Source: Xestospongia muta (Eukaryota; Porifera; Demospongiae; Haplosclerida; Petrosiidae). From it: a DNA stretch of 64,000 nt. Location: positions 1,865,001 through 1,929,000 of the forward strand of contig OY848931.1 of the NCBI GenBank assembly GCA_963693285.1, given 5' to 3'. A program made the position numbers and the translations under genes. Each line of letters opens with the position of its first letter. Position 1 is the first letter of the stretch. Under the pieces are notes generated by a model. The model did no database searches. It worked only from the letters and a program-made list of their open reading frames with translations, and was not told the DNA's origin. Below are positions 26,519 to 38,841 of the stretch, piece by piece.

Positions 26519-28060
26519 ATGGACTACGGGCAGTACTTTCACACAAACTACCAGATGGAAGTGAGAAACCAGTTGGATTGTATCTGGACCTTTATCAAAT
26601 GCTGAAAGGAAGTACTCACAGATTAAAGGGGAAACCCTAGCTATTGTGTTTGGTATCAAATACTTCTACTATTTATTTGGATGACACTTTTATAATCTAC
26701 ACTGACCATAATCCATTAGTAAGTCTGATGAGCTCAAATAAGACCTTTCCCTCACATACATCAGCAGGATTACAATGATGGGCACTGACTCTGTCTACAT
26801 ATGAATATTCACTGAAATTCAAATCTACCCAGCTGAATGAGAATGCAGATGCTCTCAGTAGATTACTATTACTATCAGTCCCTAGAGATATCCCAATTCC
26901 CAGTGAGATTGTTTTACTCCTGGAAAAGTTACCAATTACATCAAAAGAAATTGCTGCATGGACAGAAAAGGACTCAATTCTCTCTAAAGTTCTATAATTT
27001 GTGGAAAATGGTTGGCCAATAAGTATGGATGATGAAGAGCTCAAACCATACTTCAATAAGAGATCTGAGCTATCAAGTTATTTAAATTGTTTACTGTGGA
27101 AAAATCGTGTTATTGTACCTCCACCAGGTCGTGCCATTCTAATTGAGGAGTTACACAAAGAACATCTGGCTATAGCAAAAATGAAAAGTCTGGCTAGAAC
27201 TGTTATCTGGTGGCCAGGCCTTGATGAAAATATCCACGAGAAAGTACAATGTTGTACAGAGTGCCAAGCATTACGACCATCAGCACCTCTTATGCCTTTT
27301 CAGTCTTGGGAATGGCCATTAAACCATGGCAAAGACTACATTTAGACTTTGCAGGTCCATTTTAGAATTATATGTTTTTAACAGTAATTGATGCTCATTC
27401 TAAATGGATTGAAGCTCACCCTGTGTCTTCCATTACTTCATCAACTACAATCTCACATCTTTGTCAAATCTTTGAACAGCATGGACTACCCGAAGTTGTT
27501 GTGACAAATAATGGCCAATCATTTATTAGTGATGAATCCCAGAAATTCCTGTACACTAATGGTATAAAACATATTCTAACATCTCTCTATTATCCTGTCA
27601 CTAATGGCTAGCTGAGAAAGCAGTTCACATAATCAAAGATGGCCTGAAGTAAATAACTGAAACCCTAACAGAACCTCATACCACCACGGGATTATCCCCA
27701 GGAGAACTATTAATAGGAACAAAATTGAGATCAATACTGGACCTACTGAAACCAACATTAAGGTATTGTGTATAACGTAAACAGTATATCTCAGAACAGG
27801 TTGCCAACAAAAGTACTCACCCTCAATATTTTGCAGTAGGAGACACTGTGTATGCAAAAAAATTTGCAAAGGGAAAGAATCATTAGGTCCCTGGTTTTAT
27901 TTTAGCTTATACAGGTACAAAATTGTGCATCATTCAACTTAACAATGGGAATAACTGGAGATGACATTTTGATTATATACAAAAAAGATACACTCTAAAT
28001 GAAAACACAGACTTAACATCACCATTTACTAACCCAGAGTACACTTCAGAACTGCATACT
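26519..28060 (+). mobile_element. Ty3/Gypsy-type retrotransposon pol remnant
   Basis: Broken plus-strand frames encode, in order, an RNase H segment (VLSHKLPDGSEKPVG near 26535; YTDHNPL near 26700; ENADALSRL near 26845), an integrase zinc-binding region with H..H and CCTEC (27150-27275), and an integrase core (TVIDAHSKWIEAHP near 27380; NNGQSFIS near 27510). The order RNase H then integrase is that of Gypsy-type elements. Stops and frameshifts, for example at 26997-26999 and 27343-27345, separate the pieces, and no reverse transcriptase fingers or gag are seen. It is therefore a 5'-truncated, inactive copy. Confidence 0.85.
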
Positions 28061-28261
28061 CAAACTGGAAGGAATCAACCATCTACTCATGAAGACACAT
28101 CACCAGTCACCACCTTATCACTCCTACAGCCACTGCACCAAATGATACTGTCCAATGAATACCAACACAAACCCACCTCCCACTCAAAGATATCTGATGT
28201 GTAACTGTAAGCCACCAAATCATCTAATATATATATACTAATCTCAAATAAAGAAGGAAAA

Positions 28262-28540
28262 GTGTACTCTATATTATGTAAAGACAATGTACTGTTTGTT
28301 ATGTAAAGACAATGTAGTGTTTGTTATGTAAAGACAATGTAGTGTTTGTTATGTAGAGACAGTGTATGTACTGTTTGTTATGTAGAGACAGTTGAACATT
28401 GTAGTCTGGTTTATATGTGTGTATCTGTTTACTCTAGTTTACTGATACGTATTGTAACCATTGGTTTTGTAAAGTATATAAGCAAGCTGTCTTCTATCTT
28501 AAAAGAGGAGAAACTCTTTATAATCCTCTAACTCTGAGAA
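28262..28540 (+). repeat. LTR-like segment with about 25-bp tandem repeats
   Basis: Five imperfect copies of a unit containing TTATGTAAAGACAATGTA (or TAGAGACAGT) run from 28262 to about 28395. They are followed by a promoter-like TATATAAGCAAG near 28475 and a short T-rich tail. Position just 3' of the pol remnant and the TATA-plus-repeat structure suggest the element's 3' LTR. I could not find a 5' partner in the window. Confidence 0.45.
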
Positions 28541-28544
28541 TATT

Positions 28545-31500
28545 ACCATAGTGATACCAGTCTGGTTGGTGTAAGAGGGTCTCCTTTCCTGGAAGAAAGC
28601 TGTTTAAATCAGCCATTATCATGAAACTCTTTTCAGATGAGGCACTCTAAGTTGGAGAGGTCAGTGATGACAATATTTCCTGGAAGAATTACATGTGACT
28701 CACTAAATCAGCCATTATCACGAAACTCTTTTTGGATGAAGCACTTCCTAACTCTCGTAAATTCTGTCAAATACCAAATTGGAAGTCGTTTTCTAGTCCT
28801 TCTGCATAATACCCACTCATAAAAACCAAGAGATACTCCTAAGCCACGGTAAACATGGTTTTTACTCCTTTTGTAATTTTAGACTAAACGCAACCCAAGA
28901 AAGTTTGTGAAACTTGTTGTTAGAAACGACAAGGAACTTGTTAGAAATGGAGTAAAAACATCTGAGTTGAAAATTGTACTAGCCAGTGTCATCAGAATCC
29001 ACTTTAGCTTGAGCATGCAGCAGGTTCTGACTCATCCTTCAATGGTACTTCATCAAAACTCCATCCAATAGTATTTTGTCTCAAACTAGCCAGAGAACGA
29101 ACAGTTCTAGCCAGAGAACGAACCTCTGCCAGATCCACCACTAGCCTGTGTCATCAGAATCCAGCAGGTTCTGACTCATCCTTCAATGGCAAGCTATACT
29201 AGCTAGAAAGATAGTTCTTGTTCTAGCCAGAGAACGAACCTCTTCATGAGTGAAGCTGGTAACATGGAACTCAGGCTGTCCTCCTGTCCTCCTGTACTAA
29301 GAGATGACGAGATTTTTACCAGCACATTTGACAACCAAAACAATGCCACTCCATGATATGTTTGCTGATATCAGGGGAAAATGTTTTCAGCAGCCTTTTC
29401 TAATTTCAAGATTACATGCTAAATGGAGTGGTCTGCCTGCTGGGTTGTTGCTATGAACATTTTTAGCAGTAACATCACATCCTTCTCAATGTGGAGTGGT
29501 CTCTGCCTGCTGGCTTGTTGCTATGAACATTTTTAGCAGTAACAACATCCTTTCTCTACCACAAGATGTATCAGCCTTTTCTAATTTCGAGACTACATGC
29601 TAAATGGAGCCTTTCTCTACCACAAGATGTTGTACAAGCAGTAACAAGATGTTGCATATTTTATTATTCTTAGCTTCATGTCTATAGCATTATTCTCATC
29701 TGACTAGTTAGAATTTGACCATTATTGTGAATCCTTTAGCCTTGATTTTAGGGTACAGTTACATTGCAGTTGACTGAGGAGATATTGAACTATTGGTAGA
29801 TGACCATACTCAATAGCTCTGTTGTACAATTTTAGCAGTAACAAGATGTTGCATATTTTATTATTCTATAGCATTATTCTCATCTGACTAGTTAGAATTT
29901 GACCATTATCGTGAATCCTTTGTCGCCTTGATTTTAGGGTACAGTTACATTGCAGTTGACTGAGGAGATATTGAACTATTGGTAGATGACCATACTCAAT
30001 AGCTCTGTTGTACAATTTTAGCAGTAACAAGATGTTGCATATTTTATTATTCTATAGCATTATTCTCATCTGACTAGTTAGAATTTGACCATTATCGTGA
30101 ATCCTTTGTCGCCTTGATTTTAGGGTACAGTTACATTGCAGTTGACTGAGGAGATATTGAACTATTGGTAGATGACCATACTCAATAGCTCTGTTGTACA
30201 ATTTTAGCAGTAACAAGATGTTGCATATTTTATTATTCTATAGCATTATTCTCATCTGACTAGTTAGAATTTGACCATTATCGTGAATCCTTTGTCGCCT
30301 TGATTTTAGGGTACAGTTACATTGCAGTTGACTGAGGAGATATTGAACTATTGGTAGATGACCATACTCAATAGCTCTGTTGTACAATTTTAGCAGTAAC
30401 AAGATGTTGCATATTTTATTATTCTATAGCATTATTCTCATCTGACTAGTTAGAATTTGACCATTATCGTGAATCCTTTGTCGCCTTGATTTTAGGGTAC
30501 AGTTACATTGCAGTTGACTGAGGAGATATTGAACTATTGGTAGATGACCACACTCAATAGCTCTGTTGTACAATTTTAGCAGTAACAAGATGTTGCATAT
30601 TTTATTATTCTTAGCCTCATGTCAGCATTATTCTCATCTGTCTAGTTAGAATTTGACCATTATCGTGAATCCTTTGGAGCCTTGATTTTAGGGTACAGTT
30701 ACATTGCAGTTGACTGAGGAGATATTGAACTATTGGTAGATGACCACACTCAATAGCTCTGTTGTACAATTTTAGCAGTAACAAGATGTTGCATATTTTA
30801 TTATTCTATAGCATTATTCTCATCTGACTAGTTAGAATTTGACCATTATCGTGAATCCTTTGTCGCCTTGATTTTAGGGTACAGTTACATTGCAGTTGAC
30901 TGAGGAGATATTGAACTATTGGTAGATGACCACACTCAATAGCTCTGTTGTACAATTTTAGCAGTAACAAGATGTTGCATATTTTATTATTCTTAGCCTC
31001 ATGTCAGCATTATTCTCATCTAGAATTTGACCATTATTGTGAATCCTTTGTCGCCTTGATTTTAGGGTACAGTTACATTGCAGTTGACTGAGGAGATATT
31101 GAACTATTGGTAGATGACCACACTCAATAGCTCTGTTGTACAATTTTAGCAGTAACAAGATGTTGCATATTTTATTATTCTTAGCCTCATGTCAGCATTA
31201 TTCTCATCTGTCTAGTTAGAATTTGACCATTATCGTGAATCCTTTGTCGCCTTGATTTTAGGGTACAGTTACATTGCAGTTGACTGAGGAGATATTGAAC
31301 TATTGGTAGATGACCATACTCAATAGCTCTATGCCGAGTGTATGCCTCACTATCTAAACCATTTACATCACATCCTGTACTATATCTAGATCACCTGATC
31401 TAGCTGAAGGGGAGGAGAACTACTGTCTTTCCATTGAAAATGGTGTTAGTTTTAAAAAATGTTTTGCTAAATACACTGATGTAATGAAATCATTAAATGA

Positions 31501-31920
31501 TAATTGCTCTCAATATTGCCACTGTGTCCCAATTTGGTGCCACTTTAATACACTGATATATATATCATCAGGATCCAATATATATATATAGAGTCTGGAT
31601 TAGTACATGTACATATCAATGATACAATGTTACTGTGACCATTTCTACTGGCAAAATAAAGAAGGGTTTCTCCTTAATCTTTCTTTCCAGCACCTCACAA
31701 CAAGTGAAGTGGTGTGAAACTACATTATTGTAACCATAACTCACGATTTCAGAAGTGGCATTGAGATACTGTAATACGTCTAATCCACAGTGCAATTGAA
31801 AGAGTGTTCCCTTGATTATCATGTACCCAAGGAGACGTACCACGTGTAATAAGTCCCTTAACAAGATCTAGAACACCTTTAGAACAGGCATCACAAATTT
31901 CTACAGTTGACTGTTCCAGG
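28545..31920 (-). pseudogene. ROCO-B: degenerate ankyrin-Roc-COR pseudogene
   Basis: Scrambled pieces of the ROCO coding sequence run antisense to the window in roughly the expected order. COR fragments are duplicated at 28545-28790, Roc-region pieces with repeated 30-60 bp duplications lie at 28990-29340, then ankyrin pieces, then the N-terminal ankyrin region at 31320-31920. The start codon corresponding to MEQST is lost (31915). Short deletions and frameshifts occur every few tens of bases. The middle has been converted to a 186-bp tandem array. It lies head-to-head with the block-B FHA-ANK-RING gene, like its relatives. Confidence 0.85.
29640..31330. repeat. 186-bp tandem array derived from ROCO ankyrin sequence
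   Basis: TTTAGCAGTAACAAGATGTT recurs at 29831, 30017, 30203, 30389, 30575, 30771, 30957 and 31145, spacings of 186, 186, 186, 186, 196, 186 and 188 bp. Each unit includes an antisense ankyrin piece equivalent to GHLPIVQYLLSQ of the ROCO proteins, plus non-coding filler. Units are nearly identical, with two subtypes (with or without TTAGCCTCATGTCAGC), implying recent amplification. Confidence 0.95.
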
Positions 31921-32036
31921 AACATTGTCTCATGTAGTCTTTAAGTCTTGAGAGGGTGTGTTTTCTTTTCAGTTTAATATTCTCTTTATAATGCCCACCT
32001 GATTAAGCTGACCCTGCAAACTGCAAAAGTGCTAAG
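31921..32036. promoter_or_regulatory. Head-to-head spacer, block B
   Basis: Separates the decayed ROCO-B start from the ATG of the FHA-ANK-RING gene at 32037. It is homologous to the block-C spacer at 49316-49410, so it presumably contains the FHA-gene promoter. It includes a short direct repeat, CTGCAAACTGCAAAA. Confidence 0.45.
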
Positions 32037-32572
32037 ATGTTTGGACGTTCTCGTAGTCTTGGTGAGACAGCTCTGAAGACACAATTAAACATTGCACAGC
32101 AAAGAATATCTACATTAGAAGACTACATACACAGTAGAGAGAGACAGTATCAGGTAACACTACTAGGTACATTGTCTGTTATGGTATGATCAGAGACTGT
32201 TTCTTGTTGTAGACTACTATATCTCATCTTCATGGAGAACGTAGAGAATCACGTGGTCAATATTCATCTGGTGTAGGTCAATTTATCTCTCAACGTAGAA
32301 GACGTGTTGGTAGAACACATGATATTATCATGTCTATGAGAAGTGTTGGATCTACATCATCTGAAGAAGGAAGTGAAGTAGAAAATGGTAAGTAAAATAT
32401 AAATACCTATTATAATGGGATCTATTCATAATTAAAAATCTACTGCTCATGTTAACATTTAATTTAAAATTGATTGCTCTCTTAACAATTTTCAGCTTTA
32501 GATTATATGAGAAGAAAATACAGGAATCTGATTGGTCAATTAGGAGTTTTAAATCCCATAGTAAACCTCTGA
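32037..32572 (+). CDS. Short coiled-coil isoform with alternative terminal exon, block B
   Basis: Exons 32037-32153, 32213-32387 and 32496-32572 are in phase and end in TGA, giving 122 residues. The third exon (ALDYMRRKYRNLIGQLGVLN) has a good acceptor, TTTTCAG, and is followed by an AATAAA near 32977, before the FHA exon. The same exon and stop are conserved in block C, where the FHA exon is missing, which supports a real short product. The protein is mostly charged coiled coil and lacks the FHA, ankyrin and RING parts. Confidence 0.5.
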
Positions 32573-35500
32573 ATTAATTTTGTTCATGACAATATCTTAT
32601 CATCCAATAACTTGTATTAACAGTTCTATTGGTGTTATATTACTAATGTTAGTAACAAACAATATTAACATATATTATATTGGTAATTAATGGAGTACAC
32701 AGTGTTTGATTATAACTAAATAGTTGTTGATATCTTCAATATCTTCATCTGTTGTCTTTTATAGAACAGTTAGTAATGACCTGTTCTTTAGAATTTAAAA
32801 TCTTTACTTTGAGATATTGTGTTCTAATTTTTATATGAACTATGAATATATATTTAATTAATAAGGGGTGGAGCCTGAGGTTATTAATATATCTATGGTA
32901 GTTTATTACATGTAGAAACCTTCAGTATAGTAATCTGCAGTGTTGCTGTGAACTTTGAATTTCATGTTTGATTAAATAAATGTTTCTTAGTCAGTTTACA
33001 AACCTAACTGTTCCCATCTCAAACACAAATATCTCCTAATTTTATAATGATAATAGTAATTTATAAAAATGTGAAAACTTGAACCATTAATTTACAGAGT
33101 TGATGTGTGTACTATAATAATTAAAGTATTATATTGTAAGGTTTCCTTTGGTACTTATTAACAACATATATAGCTAGTCAGGTTTTAAAGTTAGTGTATA
33201 TATTCCTATAAATACTAGACTTGTTATAATATTATAATATCATAACATATATAAACTATATTATCATGTACATATCTTATAATGTAATATAGTTAGTAAT
33301 ATAAGGTATGTTTCTATTATTATCTAGAGAATCTTCAAGCACCTCTTGGTGAATTTGTCAGCCTTAAGTTAATTAAAGCTCTCGAACCTGATGAGGCCAC
33401 ACCCATTCCATTTGTTATCCGACGTCTAGTTGGGCGTGTCTACCATGTTGGTCCAGAGGGTGTCACTCTGGGTACCTCTCCTCATTGTTCAGTAATATTA
33501 CCAGCAGAGGCTGAGATCCAAAAGGAACATTGTCAAATTATATGGAGAGGTGACAATGATAGTAATGACGACTTGGAAAAGACAGAAACAAGCAGACATT
33601 TATCTCGACAAAAGAGAGTAGGAGATGGTGGCCATTTTGTATTGAAGGATCTTACAGCTGGTACTGGTGTGTTTTATATCAGTCATGTGACACATCATGT
33701 GACAACACCTATTGAAGAAGAAGAAATACCCAGTAATGGAGAGTCTGTTGCCACAGAAACAGGTAATGTAGGAAGTGATAAATTTCCTATGGTTCTAAGT
33801 TATGGTATACGTTTTGTTACTGGTATATTAGTATGGGAAATATCTGCTTTATCTCCTAGTGAAGTATTAACTGCTAAATTATTCCATTTGGCTAAACAAA
33901 GGGATCTAGTTCAACTTAAGGAACAAATTGATAAAATGGAGTCCTCTACTTTAAATATTCCTACTCTTACAATTACAGGTTTGTTAGATCAATATATAAA
34001 ATATCTGATTGTGAAAAGAACTTTATCAATAACTTAATCTTACTATATTGTAGTGATCTGACTCAGTTGTTTATTAGTACTATTACACATATGACTACTT
34101 TAGTTGGGGCTTGTTCAGACTTGCCCTAAATATATAAATTACAATACACATACTGTATTGTAGTGATCTACTTAATTGTTCATTAAATGTTTTCATTGAT
34201 AGGTACTGAGGATAATGAACAGAGTTCTGTAAAGTTTTCAATCAACTCAGTATTGTCAACTCCAGTTCTTCCTTTAACATCTTATGATATTAATACTGAA
34301 TATCAACCACCATCATATGAAGGAGATGAGAAATTTAATGCTTTATTTGCTCCTCGTAAATCATTTGGTATTACACAGTTCTCTCTTAACACACCCTCTA
34401 CTGCCAATATTCGTCAAGTGCCACGCCTCCTACTTGATATTGCTATTGATAATAGCGATATAGAAATGGTAACTTATCTCTTATCAAGAGGAGCTAATAT
34501 AAGTGGGTGTGGTCATCACTATAGTTATTATTGTCTTTTGTTTTAATATAGGTTAACAAAGCAGCTGGTGAATTACAGTATACTGCTGTCCATTTAGCAG
34601 CATTACGTAATGATGATGTCATTATGACACTATTATTAAAATATGGAGCTGATGTAGAAATAAGAAATGCTGAACACTTAACTCCATTAGCTATGACAAG
34701 TAATTACAGTGTTAGGTAAATGTCAACCACACCCACTAATTATGTTCAAATATATTCTTTTTAGAAAAATGTTACTGAACTCAGTTTTGTTATGTGCTGC
34801 ATCTGATGGTGGTGATATAGCAGAAGTGACACGCCTCCTGACAACCACACCCATTAGTCCCAATGTAAAGGGTTTAAGACATAAATGTGCTCTTCATCTT
34901 GCAGCTGCCAAAGGATATCGAGAAATTGTTGAATTTCTTATATTGAATGGAGTAAGTTTGATTACATGATCCTTGATAGTCATGTGATGATCATGTGATT
35001 TTAGGTAGATGTTAATATTAGAGGAGGTAGTCGTCAATGTACAGCACTTCATTATGCTAGTTTAGGAGGTTATGCTGACATCATTCAAATCTTATTGAGT
35101 GCAGGAGCTCATGAGTTTACCAGAGATGCCGGAGGATACACTGTCTCTATGTCTAGCTGTACAAAGTGGTAACATTGATCAGGTAAAGATAATACTTGAA
35201 GAGAGAGAATGTCATGAAGATGGAGATGGTGAAGATGATGTTATTAATCTACGTAATGATCAAACACGTGCTCCATTACATTTAGCATGTATTCTAGGAT
35301 CTATGTAAGTATGTGTCCATTAATTTATATACTTATACATCCATTAATTCATTTATTATTTGTTGTCATTCATCCATTTTTAAAGTATGGTAGAAGGAAA
35401 TCCTGTGTATATGAGAATTGAACTCAGGACCTTTAGAATACTTATCAGAGCTCTATTATCTTAGCCACCTGAACCTAAGAGAATGTGTAAGAAAATCCTA

Positions 35501-38385
35501 ACCTAGTGAGACATCATACAAGAGAGATAATCTGAGTTTACCCAACATAATATTTTGTACTTTTTATAAATTTATTTTCTTCTCTTTCTTATTGACTCAA
35601 CTCATAGAGCTCTGACAAGTATTTTAATTGTCTTGAATTCAAATCATTACAATTTTTTCTTTATAATATAGTTACTGACACTTTATCCATTTAGGGATCT
35701 AGTACAGTTGTTAGTATCATATGGTGCTAAAGTAGATATTCATGGTGGTAGTGATTCATGGACACCTTTGTTTTATGCTGCCATGTCAGGTGATTATCAC
35801 ACGACTAAAGTAAAGTGTCATGTGACATGTTATATATGTACATATAGGTCACATTCATTTAGTGGAATTTCTATTATCGGTTGGTGCTAATCCTGAAGTA
35901 TGCCATATAGTGATATAGTATATGATTAGATGTATCTAATCACTGTAGGAGGAGGACAGTCAAGGTAGTACTGTGAGGGAGAGAGTGATAAAGGCAATAG
36001 AAGAGACTGAAGAATGTATGACACATCTTAAACAACGAGAGAGATCAGCTGTTAGTTTACACTACCTAAATACTAATAAATTAGTCTTGTTTGTTAATAA
36101 TTATTTCAAATATGTTATTAAGATCTCTTATTTTATATGTAACTTAAAAATATCAGTTTAGTATCTCATGTTATCATTGACCTGTCTTCTTTCTATCTGT
36201 TAGTCTGTTGTAGATACTAACCTTATTACAAGACTCTCTGTTAATATGTTAAGACAGGTATATAAAGACTTGTATCTCATTGTAATTATTGATTTTAATT
36301 ACAGGAGAGTTCCCCATCTTGTTCTGTTGAAAATGAATTAGAATGGCAAAATTTAAAACTGACAAAATTAAAAGAAGTCTTATCTTTGTTGACCACACCC
36401 ACTGAGAAAGTTGTGGCTGCTTTGAATGACAAGAATCTCTCAGAGTTTGTGTAAGACACTTCATATCTACCAGTATCTAATTTTACATGGTCATCCATTT
36501 TGTGTCTAACCATTATCTTTCCATCTATCTAGTTCTCTATTAGAGTCAGACACAATATCACCTGACATATTACTGGGTAATAGACCAGTTTTAGTCCAGA
36601 TCTGTGAGGATGGATTATATGGTTTTGCTAAAGTTTTATTGGATCATGGAGCAAAAGTAATTAATTTTTAATAATAGATTAACATGTACATGTGCATGTA
36701 GGTTTGTCTAGATGGTGCAGCCAATGAAATCCCTCTTATAGTAGCAGCCAGTAATGGTCACATCCCTTTATTAAAGTTATTAATAGAATATGGAGCTAAT
36801 GTAAATGTCCAGGTTTGTATATTACATTATACTAATATAGGGTATATATCTCTTTATAATGTAGAGTTGTGATACATTAACTACTGCATTACATGAAGCT
36901 GCATCTACCAATGACATTGAAGTTGTTAAGTATTTATTATCTGTTGGTGCTGATATAACATTAGTTAATTTATCTGGTGAACAATCCTTTGATTGTACTA
37001 CAATACCAGAGATACGCAAGTAAGTAGACTGTTTGTTTAGCTATATATCAATTAAGACTATTATCATCTAATTAATAAAATTAGTTAATTATATTTTATC
37101 TGTTTTATTTAATCCATTCAGTTCATTTGTCTATTCTATGTATTCATTCATCCATTCCTCCCATCTATTGATCCATTCATCTCATATATCCTCCCATTTA
37201 TTGATCCATTCATCTCATCTATTCCATAGACTATTAGCTACTGGTAACAATAGACTATTGGTTGCTGTTATGGAGGATGATCAAACTGTTATATCTCATC
37301 TTGTATTAGAAGAGGGTGTGTCAGTTAATACAGAATATTATCATAATGCTTATACAGCATTACATCAAGCATGTCAGGAAGGATATGATGACATTACACA
37401 ATTACTAATTGAACTAGGAGCTGACATTAACAAGAAGGTATGATAGTCATGTGATTAGTTTTGTCATCGTGTGATTGTCACATGATTTGTATGGTATATA
37501 ATGAAATCTCTAAAGGCATTTTGTATTAAGACACTCCCACAATAAGGATACTGGGTTCTAAAGTGTTAGAGGTTTCATTATACAATATCACATGATTGTC
37601 ACATGTTTGTATTTTACATAATATCTGTTTATAGGGTGGACTGTATCTACAGACTCCATTACATATAGCTAGTCAGGGAAACCATCTTGAAGTGGCAAAG
37701 ATCCTTTTAAAACATGGAGCTAGAGTTGACATTAAAGACTCTGATGGCCAGGTACAACTAGTCAAACTTGTTTTATCAACTAGTTTATATATTGTACAGG
37801 TACCCTTTGAAACTGCCTCAACAAACCAAATGCGTAAAGTACTTGTAGAAGCTCGTCAACTCCACCCTCCTCCCCCTCCACCATCCTCCTCTTCAGAGGA
37901 GGGGGTGGAGTCTGAAGGCAAACTTTGTCTAATATGTATGGATAAAGTTATTAATACTATCATTTTACCGTGTGGACATCAGGTTAATAACTACTTGTTT
38001 GGGGGTTGGTCCCTATAATATTTGTTATCACAATATACTACTATTATAGACAGCAATAATAATAATAATAGTCAACATGATAGTTACCTTGTTATATGAT
38101 ATGTGTTTAGTAATACATTGTTATGTTAACAAGACAGTTAATACATTAGATATGTGTTCACATAATATAGTACTATTATATTAACAAATTACTATATATA
38201 GGGTATTTAATTTTTCCTGAAGGTCAATTCAAAAATAGATCATGTATTACTAATTATAGCAGCCCCTAGATCAATGTTATGTTATTTTTCTTTTGTAGGC
38301 ATTCTGTACTGACTGTGTAACTCAAATTACACAATGTGCACTGGATAGACAATCTATTAGAGAAGTCATTCCTATTTTTAAATGA
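32037..38385 (+). CDS. Coiled coil-FHA-ankyrin-RING protein, block B (probably damaged)
   Basis: Exons: 32037-32153, 32213-32387, 33328-33978, 34203-34498, 34552-34715, 34765-34951, 35005-35304, 35695-35789, 35848-35897, 35949-36050, 36204-36257, 36305-36450, 36533-36656, 36702-36812, 36865-37019, 37230-37437, 37635-37751, 37800-37982 and 38299-38385; about 1107 codons. Order: coiled-coil N-terminus (MFGRSRSLGETALKTQLNIA), FHA-like domain (GVTLGTSPHCSVILPA, EHCQIIW, HFVLKDLTAGTGVFYI), two sets of ankyrin repeats separated by a helical stretch, a Pro-rich linker, and a C-terminal RING (CLICMDK, PCGHQAFCTDC) whose last ligand position reads CALD instead of CPxC. It suggests a phospho-dependent ubiquitin ligase. 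Two lesions exist: the exon 4 donor is AT instead of GT (34499), and exons 7 and 8 are fused by a deletion that shifts the frame (about 35132). Either the gene is decaying or the assembly needs checking. Confidence 0.7.
35385..35570 (-). mobile_element. tRNA-derived SINE in an FHA-gene intron, block B
   Basis: On the minus strand the head contains a box-A-like GGTTCAGGTGGCTAAGA and a box-B-like GAGTTCAATTC about 35 bp apart, inside a tRNA-like 65-bp stretch (35411-35476). It sits in the intron between exons 8 and 9, which is about 390 bp long, whereas most introns of this gene are shorter. Related copies lie at 51525-51600, 52440-52535 and 62815-62995. Element ends are estimated. Confidence 0.65.
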
Positions 38386-38841
38386 ACTCTAAACTCCCCA
38401 ATTTTAAATAATTATTTTTGACAAAATGTTTTGTTGGGCTCTAGTTTTTTTTAAAAAGAATAAGTATTATTTTTTTGATAGAAGATATGAGAACGAGTAT
38501 GACTAATTGAGAAGAATTAATACAATTATTATTAGTAATGATAGGAGGTATACACATCATGAAATGAGGAATAAAGAATGAAATGAAAATAGCAAGTTTA
38601 TTGGCCAATAACACAAAAACAACAGCAATGGTACATTTACAGAAAACACATGATACATGACATACTCATGCATGGTATATAACATTAAACTTATAAATGA
38701 TAATAAACTGAATAATTAAAGGAGCTGTGCCAATCATTTGCTAATGCCAGGGGGAATTCACTACTTTATAGCCACATTGGACTACTTTAATTAATTGGAT
38801 TTCAGCTGGAGTCTGTAGTGACCATCACTTGACAGACCAGT
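38386..38841. other. Intergenic spacer between the FHA gene and KANSL1-like fragment B
   Basis: Convergent 3' ends. AT-rich, with no gene or repeat recognised. Confidence 0.5.

Noticed and set aside
26697..27056. Minus-strand 119-codon frame
   Set aside because: It is antisense to the RNase H region of the retrotransposon remnant, which has clear family motifs on the plus strand.
29640..31330. CRISPR-like or centromeric satellite array
   Set aside because: The units are about 186 bp with no unique spacers and contain decayed ankyrin coding sequence; they are a local tandem duplication inside a pseudogene.
35411..35476. Functional tRNA gene on the minus strand
   Set aside because: Box A and box B are recognisable but the acceptor stem does not pair and several copies with flanking shared sequence exist, so it is a SINE head.
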